Positions 1 through 7,233 of a stretch of 22,422 nucleotides of DNA are shown here, one piece after another. Position 1 is the first letter of the stretch. Each line of letters starts with the position of its first letter. Location: the IMG/VR virus record IMGVR_UViG_3300038424_000215, positions 1 to 22,422 of that record; one strand, given 5' to 3'. The position numbers and the translations under genes were made by a program. The DNA comes from a virus. The notes beneath the pieces were generated by a model. That model had not been told where the DNA came from. It did not search any database and worked only from the letters and a program-made list of their open reading frames with translations.

Positions 1-159
1 CTAAACTGGACCGAGAAGGAAGAGAAGATCCTCAAGAGATACTACGGGAAGGTGAACCTCTATAACCTGATGAAGCACCTCCCCGGGCGCACTCGATCTT
101 CGGTCTCAAGTAAGGCCCGCACGATGGGGATTCAGGACCACACCCGGAGGTCCCAATAA
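1..159 (+). CDS. Myb/SANT-like DNA-binding protein, C-terminal part
   Basis: This reading frame is open from the first base and stops with TAA at 157-159, so only the last 52 residues are present. It begins LNWTEKEEKILKRYY and continues to HLPGRTRSSVSSKARTMGI. That is the pattern of a Myb/SANT or homeodomain-like helix-turn-helix unit: an acidic tryptophan-led first helix, then a GRT/S-S-x-x-SKA recognition helix. Small proteins of this kind are common in methanogens and their mobile elements and are assumed to bind DNA. The next gene starts inside its stop codon (TAATG), so the two are translationally coupled. The true start and any N-terminal domain lie outside the window. The domain type is fairly clear from the motif, but the target and role are unknown. 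Confidence 0.7.
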   Translation, partial: LNWTEKEEKILKRYYGKVNLYNLMKHLPGRTRSSVSSKARTMGIQDHTRRSQ

Positions 160-428
160 TGGGGGGTAGATACGGACCGCAGGATCCCATAGAGGACCCC
201 TGGAAGCCCGTCGATGGCTACGTCTCGGTCTGTATTATCTGCGGATGGCCTCTCCCCAAGCAGCTTATCTCCGGAGCCCTCCGAGGGGAATTTATCGACC
301 ACGATGAACGGGGCCAGCCAGAGGAGATCTACGTTGAGGTCTGCTCTGAATGTAAAGCCCGTGCAAGGGAGTTCATCCAGGGGGGCATCCCCGCGGCGAT
401 CCGGAGACTGGAAGTGAACCGAGGATGA
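159..428 (+). CDS. Small four-cysteine (zinc ribbon-like) protein
   Basis: This is an 89-residue protein with two CxxC pairs, C25-x2-C28 and C62-x2-C65, about 33 residues apart, as in a treble-clef or zinc-ribbon metal site. The segment between them is acidic (DHDERGQPEE), and a basic helix (KARAREFI) follows the second pair. No catalytic motif is visible. The start overlaps the stop of the preceding gene (TAATG) and the stop overlaps the next start (ATGA), so it sits inside one polycistronic unit. A metal-binding structural or nucleic-acid-binding role is inference. The family is not recognised. Confidence 0.65.
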   Translation: MGGRYGPQDPIEDPWKPVDGYVSVCIICGWPLPKQLISGALRGEFIDHDERGQPEEIYVEVCSECKARAREFIQGGIPAAIRRLEVNRG

Positions 429-628
429 AGGGAGTCATGGAGTTCATCCCCGAGAACCCGACTCATGCCCATATCCTCACGGCCAGCCGCTTCGGGGAGT
501 ATATCTGGACTTGGCCGGACTTCGCCACTCATCGCAAGACCGAGGGCCTCGGGCAGTGTCAGCCGATCATCCTAGTCTCCCTGGTTGACGGGGTTCCCCA
601 GGGCCATCAATGGGGGCCGGCCGGATGA
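425..628 (+). CDS. Small hypothetical protein
   Basis: This is a 67-residue protein with no recognisable domain. It has several aromatic residues (FGEYIWTWPDF) and a hydrophobic strand (CQPIILVSLV), suggesting a small folded beta-containing protein. The chosen start overlaps the previous stop as ATGA. A second in-frame ATG four codons later (437) is possible. Support comes from position and spacing in a run of coupled genes rather than from homology. No function can be assigned. Confidence 0.45.
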   Translation: MKGVMEFIPENPTHAHILTASRFGEYIWTWPDFATHRKTEGLGQCQPIILVSLVDGVPQGHQWGPAG

Positions 629-645
629 GAGTGGGGGGCCCATAA

Positions 646-813
646 ATGGCAGAGAAAGCCGAACGACGCGGAAGCGGGCATATCTATATTTCCGATGAAG
701 GAATAGTCGCTGCCTTTAGAAACGGCATGTTTATCCATCAGATTGAGCGGACCCACCACGTCAGCGAGAGGCGGGTTAAGACCGTCCTTCGCCGGGAGGG
801 ACTTTATCCATGA
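646..813 (+). CDS. Small helix-turn-helix protein (55 aa)
   Basis: The reading frame from ATG 646 to TGA 811-813 encodes 55 residues. It contains a recognisable helix-turn-helix pattern: a first helix around residues 19-27 (EGIVAAFRN), the turn GMFIHQIERTHHV, and a recognition-type helix SERRVKTVLRREGLYP. This is the arrangement seen in resolvase-type and homeodomain-like HTH proteins (A...G.....I.R...V....V...L...G). It has the size of a stand-alone DNA-binding regulator or packaging accessory factor. The next small frame begins at 810 within its last codons (ATGA overlap). The HTH reading is from the motif; the regulatory target is unknown. Confidence 0.6.
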   Translation: MAEKAERRGSGHIYISDEGIVAAFRNGMFIHQIERTHHVSERRVKTVLRREGLYP

Positions 814-959
814 GGGCCGAGGATCTCCCCGAGACCCCGCTCTCGAATGGGACGGGCATCACGGCGGCCAACTTCAGGCGAGTCCCAAGGAGAAGCCTGA
901 AGGGACTGAAACACCTCCATCCGGGGGGTGGGTATCCAGAGGAGAGCGGCCATGATTAG
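810..959 (+). CDS. Very small hypothetical protein (49 aa)
   Basis: ATG 810 overlaps the previous stop (ATGA), is preceded at good distance by the purine run GGGAGGG (795-801), and runs to TAG 957-959. The product is basic in its middle (FRRVPRRSLKGLKHL) and has no known domain. The overlap, the ribosome binding site and the otherwise empty 200 bases support translation, but no homology can be claimed. It may be a leader peptide or a small DNA-binding protein. Confidence 0.35.
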   Translation: MRAEDLPETPLSNGTGITAANFRRVPRRSLKGLKHLHPGGGYPEESGHD

Positions 960-1020
960 GGCTTGCATTGATAATCTGAAGGGTTATAAGGATATTAGGG
1001 AGGAAAGCAGCCTTGCCTGA
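952..1020 (+). CDS. Possible 22-aa coupling peptide
   Basis: ATG 952 has a GAGGAG site at 938-944 with good spacing and stops at TGA 1018-1020, overlapping the start of the following membrane-protein gene at 1013. It is so short that it may only carry ribosomes to the next start. It is listed because its start signal is as good as those of its neighbours. No function is visible. Confidence 0.2.
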   Translation: MIRACIDNLKGYKDIREESSLA

Positions 1021-1234
1021 CCTTGGAACCCTCATGTGGTTCGTTACGGCTGCCTCCCTGATCGGGACCATCTCGAATATCTTCAAGAGATGGTGGTGCT
1101 TCGTAATCTGGCTCGGGACAAACGCGGCCTGGGCCTTCTACGATTTTCATATTGGGGCCTTCGCGCAGTCCGCCCTGGGTGCGGTCTACGTAGGGCTTGC
1201 AGTAGCGGGGATCATCAAATGGAGGCTCACATGA
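1013..1234 (+). CDS. Small PnuC-like integral membrane protein
   Basis: This 73-residue, almost wholly hydrophobic protein has three likely membrane segments (about residues 8-24, 27-44 and 47-69). The pattern WFVTAASLIGTISNIF, then WWCFVIWLGTNAAWAFYDF, then a GAxAQ-rich third helix ending GIIKW, resembles half of the PnuC nicotinamide riboside transporter and the short phage proteins related to it, which keep the TN..W..YD motif. The start is TTG 1013 with the strong site AGGGAGGAA at 997-1005. The stop overlaps the next ATG as ATGA. Transport of a nicotinamide precursor is only a family-level suggestion, because full-length PnuC is roughly three times longer. A membrane-modifying accessory role in infected cells is equally possible. 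Confidence 0.6.
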   Translation: MPDLGTLMWFVTAASLIGTISNIFKRWWCFVIWLGTNAAWAFYDFHIGAFAQSALGAVYVGLAVAGIIKWRLT

Positions 1235-1452
1235 GTAGGAAACATTGCGGAACCTGCCAGAACACTCTTTGCCGATACTACCCGCAGAGAGAAGTTCACA
1301 TGAGCTTGACATACCCGCGGGACGGGACCATGCTCTCGCCCGCTTCATTCACCATCGAGTTCGGCTGTGAGGCATGGATCGGGCCCCATAAAATCAAAGA
1401 GCCCGAAGTGATGGAAGGTGTTCTACGAGAAATCGGTGGGAGGCCCCAATGA
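1231..1452 (+). CDS. Cysteine-cluster small protein
   Basis: The real start is placed at ATG 1231, which overlaps the stop of the membrane-protein gene (ATGA). The frame is open further upstream to 1036, but that part lies on top of the membrane-protein gene and is rejected. The 73-residue product has C6-x2-C9-x4-C14 near its N terminus and a lone cysteine in FGCEAWIG around residue 46, a set consistent with one bound zinc. Proteins with a similar CGTC...FGCxxW layout occur as small uncharacterised phage proteins. No enzyme motif is visible, and the function is unknown. Confidence 0.55.
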   Translation: MSRKHCGTCQNTLCRYYPQREVHMSLTYPRDGTMLSPASFTIEFGCEAWIGPHKIKEPEVMEGVLREIGGRPQ

Positions 1453-1532
1453 TGGACGAGGCGATTCTCCTAGAGCGGGCTGGAGTCCGAGGCGAAGTAT
1501 GCGGCCATGCGGCCCGGGAAGGGAAAACCTGA
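1449..1532 (+). CDS. Very small hypothetical protein (27 aa)
   Basis: ATG 1449 (or the adjacent ATG 1452, which overlaps the preceding stop) follows a strong GGTGGGAGG site at 1436-1444. The frame stops at TGA 1530-1532, immediately before the start of the small terminase gene at 1533. The peptide is acidic then basic, with one cysteine and one histidine, and has no recognisable domain. It may serve mainly to couple translation to the terminase gene. Confidence 0.3.
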   Translation: MMDEAILLERAGVRGEVCGHAAREGKT

Positions 1533-2051
1533 ATGAGTAAGCCCTGCTCGATCTGCACATCACAAAGGTGCGGTGCGATTGATAAGGCCGTCGTATTAGG
1601 TGAACCTATTCGCACCATAGCGCACCGGGAGGGTATTTCGCGGTATGCTCTGATGCGGCACATAAAAGGGGGCCATGTTGCAGCCACCATCGCAAAGGCC
1701 AAGGATGCGAAAGAGGTCACCCGGGCCAACACCATTCTCCAGCAGGTTGACGATCTAAAAAAGGAGTTTAAGGATCTCATGAAGATTGCCAAGGAGGATG
1801 GGGACCGGGACTCCTTCATCAAGGCCGGCCGGGAGGTCTTCCGGGCTATCGAGCTTCTGGCAAAGGTGGCGGGGGAGCTCAATGGTGATGGTGTGCAGGT
1901 GACCAACCAGATTCTCATTCAGGAATCGAATCAACTGACCCAGATCTTCATGGAGGCATTGAGAAGTGAAATCGACCCCGAAAGCTGCCAGCGCGTCATC
2001 TCGTATCTTGAGAAACGCCGGGCAGCCCTCCCAGGCCCCGCGTCTGGCTGA
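1533..2051 (+). CDS. Terminase small subunit-like DNA-binding protein
   Basis: This is a 172-residue protein directly upstream of the large terminase gene. Its N terminus has a CxxC pair (C5, C8), then a helix-turn-helix-like stretch (residues about 24-45, GEPIRTIAHREGISRYALMR), then H43 and H48 in MRHIKGGH. This C..C...HTH...H....H layout is typical of many phage small terminase proteins that recognise the packaging site. A charged helical region (about 55-120) would support oligomer formation. The C terminus is Pro/Ala rich. The large-subunit gene begins inside this gene at GTG 1966, giving an 86-base overlap. Assignment rests on the motif plus gene order. The packaging-site sequence it binds is not identified here. 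Confidence 0.7.
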   Translation: MSKPCSICTSQRCGAIDKAVVLGEPIRTIAHREGISRYALMRHIKGGHVAATIAKAKDAKEVTRANTILQQVDDLKKEFKDLMKIAKEDGDRDSFIKAGREVFRAIELLAKVAGELNGDGVQVTNQILIQESNQLTQIFMEALRSEIDPESCQRVISYLEKRRAALPGPASG

Positions 2052-3603
2052 CCAGCTGGACCGCGTGATCAGCTCGTTCAAGGCAGGCCACCCCATCGCC
2101 GACATTCTCACCTTCTCGGAGGATCCCCGATATCTCGGCCGCAAACTCTACCCAGCCCAACGGGAAATCCTTGGGGAATTTTTTAACGGCCCGAGACCCT
2201 ATGAGGAGCTCCTCTTAATCTGCGGCCGGGATTCCACGAAGACCTTCACCGCCTCGATCATCGCGTCCTACATCGCTTACCTCTGGCTAGAAATTCCGGA
2301 TCCGTATTATCTCTATAGTGGGCGGGTTGACCGGGAGAAAGAGGTCCATATCATCTGCGTTGCCCGAAAGGAGGCACAGGCCACAATCCTCCTGGACGAA
2401 ATCAAAGCGAAGATCAACAGCAGCCCTTACTTCGCGGGGAAGATCCGCTCACAAAACAATTACGAGGTGGTGATAGAAAAGAATCTCCACATCCAAGCCG
2501 TCACCTCAAATAGCGCCTCGGAAGTCGGGAAGACGGCCATCCTCGTTCTCTTTGATGAGATCGGGAAATATGGTGAGGAGGTTGGAACCCGGGACGGCGA
2601 GGAGGTATACGACTCCCTCACGCCGTCTGTCGGGCGGTTCGCCTCCAACCGGCCCGAGTTCCTGAAGCGGTGCGCCGGCGACCCGGGCCTGGAGATGATC
2701 GTCCGAGCCCTCGGGAGGGTAGTGTCGATCTCCACCCCTATGGGGAAGAGTGGAATCCTCTGGCGGCTCTTCGGCACCGCCCAGCGCCTTCCATCCATCC
2801 TCCACTATCAGCGCCCGACCTGGGAGATGAACCCGAACTACCCGCCCGGGTGCGCCTACCTGGAGACCCAGAAGGCCAAGAACCCCCGGACCTTCCTGCG
2901 AGAATACGGGGCCAAGTTCGATGAAGCAATCGACGCGATGCTCCCGCCCGAGCTGGTCGATCAGTGTAGCGGGCCCACGCCACCCTACGACCATCAGATC
3001 GTCTATCATGGCGCAATCGACACCAGCCGCAAGAAGGACGCCTTTTGCTTCGCTATCGGGCACATCCAGGGGGGGAAGGTCTTCATCGACCTGATCCGCT
3101 ACTGGATACCCAAGGATGGCCGCCTCGAGTGGTCCCAGGTCCAATACGAGATCAAGCGGGCATGCCGCGCCTTCCAAGTAGAGGACCTCCTCCATGATGG
3201 CTACGAAGGGGAGGCCGTCAAGCTCTACTTCAACGAATTTCTCCTCCATGAGACGCCATTCACGCAGCCCTATAAGATGAAGATCTACGGGGCCCTGGAG
3301 GACCGCCTCTTCCAGCGGCAGATCCAGTATCCCCCGGACGAGCGTCTCCTCCGGGAGCTCAAAGCCCTTCAAAAGAAATGGAACGGCGAGAACTTCAGCG
3401 TCCACCATCCCGACACGGGCCCCATCCAGAACGATGACGGCCCGGACGTGATCGCCAATCTTGCCTTCCATCTCTTCTCTACCTTTGTCGCAACCAGGGA
3501 GGGGATCGATGACGACCGGGTTCAGGCCGGCGGGGAATACTGGCCGCTCGATCCGCGGGACGTTGAAACGACCGCGCTGATCGGTGGCGGGGGAAGTCAC
3601 TGA
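1966..3603 (+). CDS. terL: Terminase large subunit (ATPase-nuclease)
   Basis: This is the motor that pumps viral DNA into the capsid and cuts the concatemer. The 545-residue product has a terminase Walker A variant GRDSTKT at residues 87-93, a Walker B ILVLFDEI at 192-199 with the catalytic acidic pair, and an STP coupling motif at 256-258. The C-terminal RNase H-like nuclease starts at residue 346 with conserved D352 (YHGAIDTSRK), has a further acid near D411 (LLHDGYEG), and a last metal ligand around D490-D494 (NDDGPDVIANLAF). The GTG start at 1966 has GGAGG nine bases upstream and overlaps the small subunit gene. Length matches full-sized terminases. It is intact and sits at the head of the structural operon. 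Confidence 0.93.
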   Translation: MKSTPKAASASSRILRNAGQPSQAPRLADQLDRVISSFKAGHPIADILTFSEDPRYLGRKLYPAQREILGEFFNGPRPYEELLLICGRDSTKTFTASIIASYIAYLWLEIPDPYYLYSGRVDREKEVHIICVARKEAQATILLDEIKAKINSSPYFAGKIRSQNNYEVVIEKNLHIQAVTSNSASEVGKTAILVLFDEIGKYGEEVGTRDGEEVYDSLTPSVGRFASNRPEFLKRCAGDPGLEMIVRALGRVVSISTPMGKSGILWRLFGTAQRLPSILHYQRPTWEMNPNYPPGCAYLETQKAKNPRTFLREYGAKFDEAIDAMLPPELVDQCSGPTPPYDHQIVYHGAIDTSRKKDAFCFAIGHIQGGKVFIDLIRYWIPKDGRLEWSQVQYEIKRACRAFQVEDLLHDGYEGEAVKLYFNEFLLHETPFTQPYKMKIYGALEDRLFQRQIQYPPDERLLRELKALQKKWNGENFSVHHPDTGPIQNDDGPDVIANLAFHLFSTFVATREGIDDDRVQAGGEYWPLDPRDVETTALIGGGGSH

Positions 3604-3828
3604 ATGCCCTTTACGATTCTCGGCACGGAGCGGAAGGAGGTCTGCGAGATGGTCCTCCGAATCATGGAGGGGCTCGGCAACGAGGCGAAGACCGAGCTCC
3701 AGTCCATGAACGGCGATGAGACCCCGGGATGGTGGAGGGCCGTTGTAACCGTTGAATTCTACACGCACTACGATAACGAGCTCTCCCCCGCGATGCGGCG
3801 GACTCGGGACGGGAACGGCCATCTTTAG
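3604..3828 (+). CDS. Small hypothetical protein between terminase and portal
   Basis: ATG 3604 begins directly after the terminase stop, with a purine-rich stretch (GGGGGAAG) upstream inside the terminase gene. The 74-residue product has a helical first half (KEVCEMVLRIMEGLGNEAK) and a strand with aromatic residues (GWWRAVVTVEFYTHY). No family is recognised. Its stop codon lies inside the promoter of the portal gene, so it is probably the last gene of the upstream transcript. A head-assembly accessory role is only suggested by position. Confidence 0.55.
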   Translation: MPFTILGTERKEVCEMVLRIMEGLGNEAKTELQSMNGDETPGWWRAVVTVEFYTHYDNELSPAMRRTRDGNGHL

Positions 3829-3850
3829 ATTAATATAGTATAGCGGTGTA
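3824..3850 (+). promoter_or_regulatory. Archaeal TATA-type promoter for the portal operon
   Basis: This AT-rich stretch in otherwise GC-rich DNA begins TTTAGATTAATATAGTATAG and ends five bases before the portal start codon at 3855. A TATA element here would put transcription start near the ATG, giving a leaderless or very short-leader mRNA, as is common in archaea. There is no Shine-Dalgarno motif in front of this ATG, which fits. The same 27 bases recur with two differences upstream of the protease gene at 8738-8764. Matching twice at equivalent positions makes a promoter role much likelier than chance. Confidence 0.75.
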
Positions 3851-3854
3851 ATAC

Positions 3855-5363
3855 ATGGCTATGCGCGCAAGGGATCTCCATAGACAAAGGCAGGGCCGGG
3901 GGGATTCCGATGGAGAGGTCCGGGAGTTCCTGCTGGCCGCGGGCCTCATCACTTCGGACTTCAACCCCTCAAACCCCGTCGCCCCTCTTCTGAAGAATGA
4001 GAACTACCAGAACAAAGCCCTGGATACAGACGTCTACGGTGGCCGTAGAATCTCGTATTTCAACAAATACGACCGCTTCCAGCAGGTAGAGAAGATCAAC
4101 CCCCGGATCGGTGTCGGGCTCGTCAAGCTCGGCCTGCGCCTGCGCGGGAAGGAGTTCAAGCTCTTCGTTGACAAGAGCGCGGGGCTCGAAGGGGAGGCCG
4201 AGCAATCGATCCTCCAAGACGCGGGGGACTTCACCACGGCGCTCGATATGCAGAACTTCTTCACCGCGGCCGGCCGGCTCCTCGCCCGAGACGGCAGCGT
4301 CCCGATCCTGAATAGCGCCGATAAGCGCTTTGGCAACGGGGAGGGCATCACGACTCTTGACTTCATGCCGATGAGCCATACAACCTTCCTCCCTATCGAC
4401 GTGGAGCCCATGAGCGGGGTCCAGAACGAAGAGCAGCTCTGGGAGTATGCAACCATTATCGGAGGCGTTACCCAGGTCATCATCAACGAGCGGCTCCAGG
4501 CAAAGAGGGAGATCCACTACATGAAGAACGGCCGCGTGACCCTCATGCGGCTCATGCACCACGGCCATCAATGCCGCGATATCTACAACCGGAACACCAT
4601 CGGCCTTTATGGGGTCTCCCTGATGGAGCTCGTGGACGAGCAGGTCAAGAAGCTGGAGGATGTGAACTGGGGCTTCTCCAAGGCCATTGGACGATACGGA
4701 TACGGCCGCCTCCACATCGACAACGACCTCATGAAGCAGCGGATCCTGGATGACAAGCTCACGCTGAAGCAGGCCGCGAAGATCCTGGCAGCGGAGGCGA
4801 AGATTGCGAAGGGCATGAAACCCGACGAGGATATCATCAGCATCGGGAAGACCGTCCAGGCCATCCCGGGCGGCTTCCAGAACGCCTCCGGAGTCATCGA
4901 GTTCAAGGAGTCCCTGGAGCGCGATATCGCCTACGGCCTCCTGGAGACCGAAGCGGGCAGCGGGAAAGCCAAGGGGACGACCTTCGCGTCCTCCTACATA
5001 GCCGATATGGACGCGGTGCGGGTCCTCGAAGCGATGCGGATCCAGCTCAAGGTAGGCTTTGAGAAGATCTATCAGCAGCACCTCATCCTCCTCGGTTATA
5101 GCGAAGATGAGGCCAAGGCAATCCGGATCGAGCTGCAGCCCATCGACCAGCCACTCGTAGAACTCCCGACCCTTCTGGAAGTCGCCGCCCAGGACCCGAG
5201 CGCCCTGACCGTGCGGCAGGCCCTTGAAATTGTGGGGATCCATGTCCCACCCAGGGAGACCGTTGACAAGGAGGAGGGGCAGACCATCCAGGAAGACCAG
5301 AAGACCCCGGTCCCGGTCAACGTGGAGGTCAAGCCGGGAACCGCCCCGGGACAAAGGCCATAA
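3855..5363 (+). CDS. Portal protein
   Basis: This 502-residue protein has the position and character of the dodecameric portal, the ring at the capsid vertex through which DNA passes. Visible features are an N-terminal arm, a beta-rich wing domain (about 60-260, including LDFMPMSHTTFLPIDVEPM and a basic strand KREIHYMKNGRVTLMRLMHH), and a helical stem and crown region (about 260-420). In the stem, GLYGVSLMELVDEQVKKLEDV and the stretch ending LETEAGSGKAKGTTFASSY resemble the conserved stem and tunnel-loop region of archaeal and Mu-like portals. The C terminus is Pro/Val/Lys rich and probably disordered. It follows the terminase genes and precedes the MuF-type protein, the classical order. It has its own promoter. 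Assignment is by context and overall pattern, not by a single motif. Confidence 0.82.
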   Translation: MAMRARDLHRQRQGRGDSDGEVREFLLAAGLITSDFNPSNPVAPLLKNENYQNKALDTDVYGGRRISYFNKYDRFQQVEKINPRIGVGLVKLGLRLRGKEFKLFVDKSAGLEGEAEQSILQDAGDFTTALDMQNFFTAAGRLLARDGSVPILNSADKRFGNGEGITTLDFMPMSHTTFLPIDVEPMSGVQNEEQLWEYATIIGGVTQVIINERLQAKREIHYMKNGRVTLMRLMHHGHQCRDIYNRNTIGLYGVSLMELVDEQVKKLEDVNWGFSKAIGRYGYGRLHIDNDLMKQRILDDKLTLKQAAKILAAEAKIAKGMKPDEDIISIGKTVQAIPGGFQNASGVIEFKESLERDIAYGLLETEAGSGKAKGTTFASSYIADMDAVRVLEAMRIQLKVGFEKIYQQHLILLGYSEDEAKAIRIELQPIDQPLVELPTLLEVAAQDPSALTVRQALEIVGIHVPPRETVDKEEGQTIQEDQKTPVPVNVEVKPGTAPGQRP

Positions 5364-5386
5364 CGGGCCCCATTGGAGGTAAACGG

Positions 5387-5740
5387 ATGGAGTTTCTTGT
5401 CCGATTTGTCCGGGATGTCCTTGACCGACTCAAGGGATATCCCAAACCGGCAGCCCCCATCATGCCGGCGCCGGTTATCGAGAAGAAGAAGGTTGCTAGC
5501 CCCCCAATCATAGAGCGACAGATACTTCGAAGAGCTACACAAGGCACGCCCACCCCAGCAATCACCCATAGCTTAGGGGCAACCCCCACCGGATGCTTAG
5601 TTACCCCCTCATTAACAAACACCTCGGTCGATGTAGTGGGCTTGACATCTACAACCTTCCTCATCAATGGGACAAAGACCGGAACCACGACATACACTGC
5701 CATGACATCACAGACGATTTACTGGGAATGCTGGGTATAA
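5387..5740 (+). CDS. Short beta-rich virion surface-type protein
   Basis: ATG 5387 follows a clear GGAGGT site. The 117-residue product has three parts: an amphipathic basic N-terminal helix (MEFLVRFVRDVLDRLKGY), a Pro/Lys linker (about 20-50), and a beta-rich C-terminal domain with ITHSLGATPTGCLVTPS and a TSTTFLIN stretch ending IYWECWV. That last pattern (xHxLGxTPT..VTP...TTFxxN...YWE) is seen at the C-terminal ends of many phage fibre and head-surface proteins. The second half of the gene is relatively rich in A and C and uses codons unlike its neighbours, such as ATA, suggesting recent acquisition. It might be a head fibre or decoration anchored by the N-terminal helix. The exact role is not known. 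Confidence 0.55.
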   Translation: MEFLVRFVRDVLDRLKGYPKPAAPIMPAPVIEKKKVASPPIIERQILRRATQGTPTPAITHSLGATPTGCLVTPSLTNTSVDVVGLTSTTFLINGTKTGTTTYTAMTSQTIYWECWV

Positions 5741-7207
5741 ATGACCTGTATCCTCTGTGTCATCCACGATCCGGACGGCGGCCCCAACTACATCGCGGAC
5801 CTTGCGCGGGCGGCCCGGATCCCGCTGGAGATCTCCCGCGGCTATGAGGAGGACCTCCCGCACCCAGGCCCAGGGGATCGGGTCCTCCTCATGGGGGGAA
5901 AGGAGCCCCCGGAACGGCAGCCCTGGTTTGAGAAGGAGCAGGCCCTCATCACCTTCTGCAGAAAGGCGCGGGTCCCGCTCTGGGGGGTATGCTTCGGGGG
6001 CGAGATGATCGCCCTCAATCTCGGGAAGGCCCTGGAGCGGGAGAGCCATGAATACGGCTGGCGGGAGATCTCCATCCAGGGGACGCGCTCCCACGTCTTC
6101 GAGTGGCACGATGAGAGCTTCGGGCTCCCGAAGGACTGCCATCCCCTCGCCCGGGATATCGAGCTCGGCCATGTCCGCGGCTTTACTTGGGACAACTTCG
6201 TGCAGGCCGTCCAGTTCCATCCCGAGCAAACGCTCGCCAGACTCAAGGACTGGACGGACGATGACCCGCGGGTAATGGGCCCCGCCTCTGACTATCTACT
6301 GGAGTCCCAAGTGGTATGTAGGGCCCTTTTTGCGCGGTTTATCGGGCTCCAATCCCCAGCGGAGCAAACGGAGCCCCTGGTGGCCTCGAATAAGCGCAGG
6401 CTCGTCCAGCGACCGCACGGCCTTGATCCCGACCTGAACCGCAAGGAGTATCTGCTCGGCCGAGCCCTCCAGCGGAACCTTCAGAGAATGACCGAGGGGG
6501 TGGATGTGGAGGCCCCGACCGCGGCCCAGGCGCTCAAAGGATTCACTGCACATCGGAAGATCCTCCAGGGGAAAGAGTTCCGGAACCTCATCTACCAGTA
6601 TACCTCGCAGACCGTCCTCCAGGGGGCCCATCACGCGGACAAGATGATCCTCCGAGCGAGACCTCGCCGGCGAGTGGGTGGGGCCGTGACCCGGGCCAGC
6701 GCGGACTTCGGGAAGCTCATCGACCGGATGACCTTCCACACCGTCGACCACTTTGACCGCATCGCGGACGACCTGAAGGACCGGCTGACCGATACCCTTC
6801 AGGAAGGTTTCGATGGGGGGGAAGGGATCCCGGATCTCCGGAACCGCATCCAGGAGGCCCTCGGCATCGACAGCCGGCGGGCGACCGAGCGGGCCCGGAC
6901 CCTCACGATGGAATCCTTTAATCAGGCGCATATTGTCTCGTATACTGAAGTCGGGGCCCCTGGCGTGGAGTTCCTGGCGGGCATAGACGAGCGGACCTGC
7001 GAGATTTGTGGGGACCTCAACGGGACAATCTTTGCCCTGGATGACGAGGATATGGTCCGGCCGCCCGTTCATAACTTCTGCCGCTGCACCCTTGCGCCCT
7101 ACTTCGGGGATCTCCCGGACGATACCGGGGACGTGAGCCCAGATACCCGGGACTTCTGCGCGGATTGGCGAGACAACTACTTCGATATCCCGCTCTTCTC
7201 TGCCTAG
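5741..7207 (+). CDS. Fusion of class I glutamine amidotransferase and MuF/SPP1 gp7-type head protein
   Basis: This 488-residue protein joins two unrelated domains. Residues about 1-200 form a class I glutamine amidotransferase like the GuaA glutaminase unit (COG0518). The nucleophile motif is GVCFGGEM with C84, a strand EWHDESFGLP matches the family's H-x-D-x-F-x-LP motif, and the catalytic His and Glu are H160 and E162 in AVQFHPEQ, so the triad looks complete. Residues about 230-488 form a MuF/SPP1 gp7-type minor head protein: a long helical region, then the signature TCEICGDLNGTIF (C420, C423, D425) and PPVHNFCRCTLAP (H444, C447, C449). MuF proteins bind the portal region inside the head and can be ejected with DNA. 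The gene begins directly after the preceding stop. No synthetase or amidoligase partner for the glutaminase is seen nearby. Confidence 0.88.
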   Translation: MTCILCVIHDPDGGPNYIADLARAARIPLEISRGYEEDLPHPGPGDRVLLMGGKEPPERQPWFEKEQALITFCRKARVPLWGVCFGGEMIALNLGKALERESHEYGWREISIQGTRSHVFEWHDESFGLPKDCHPLARDIELGHVRGFTWDNFVQAVQFHPEQTLARLKDWTDDDPRVMGPASDYLLESQVVCRALFARFIGLQSPAEQTEPLVASNKRRLVQRPHGLDPDLNRKEYLLGRALQRNLQRMTEGVDVEAPTAAQALKGFTAHRKILQGKEFRNLIYQYTSQTVLQGAHHADKMILRARPRRRVGGAVTRASADFGKLIDRMTFHTVDHFDRIADDLKDRLTDTLQEGFDGGEGIPDLRNRIQEALGIDSRRATERARTLTMESFNQAHIVSYTEVGAPGVEFLAGIDERTCEICGDLNGTIFALDDEDMVRPPVHNFCRCTLAPYFGDLPDDTGDVSPDTRDFCADWRDNYFDIPLFSA

Positions 7208-7233
7208 GTATACTTTCGCATCGCGGGAATATA

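Noticed and set aside
743-955. 70-codon + strand frame overlapping the HTH and 49-residue genes
   Set aside because: It lacks a ribosome binding site and gives a low-complexity product; the two overlapping small frames have better starts and coupling.
1036-1230. N-terminal extension of the cysteine-cluster gene up to 1036
   Set aside because: It overlaps the whole membrane-protein gene, which has the better start site, and the ATGA junction at 1231 with the cysteine-rich N terminus is the natural start.
2506-3822. Long minus-strand open frame (438 codons) over the terminase gene
   Set aside because: It lies opposite a terminase with intact ATPase and nuclease motifs and shows no motif of its own.
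3969-5354. Long open frame on the minus strand (461 codons) over the portal gene
   Set aside because: It mirrors the portal gene, which has clear context and composition; long antisense frames are expected in GC-rich coding DNA with rare stop codons. The translation has no domain pattern.
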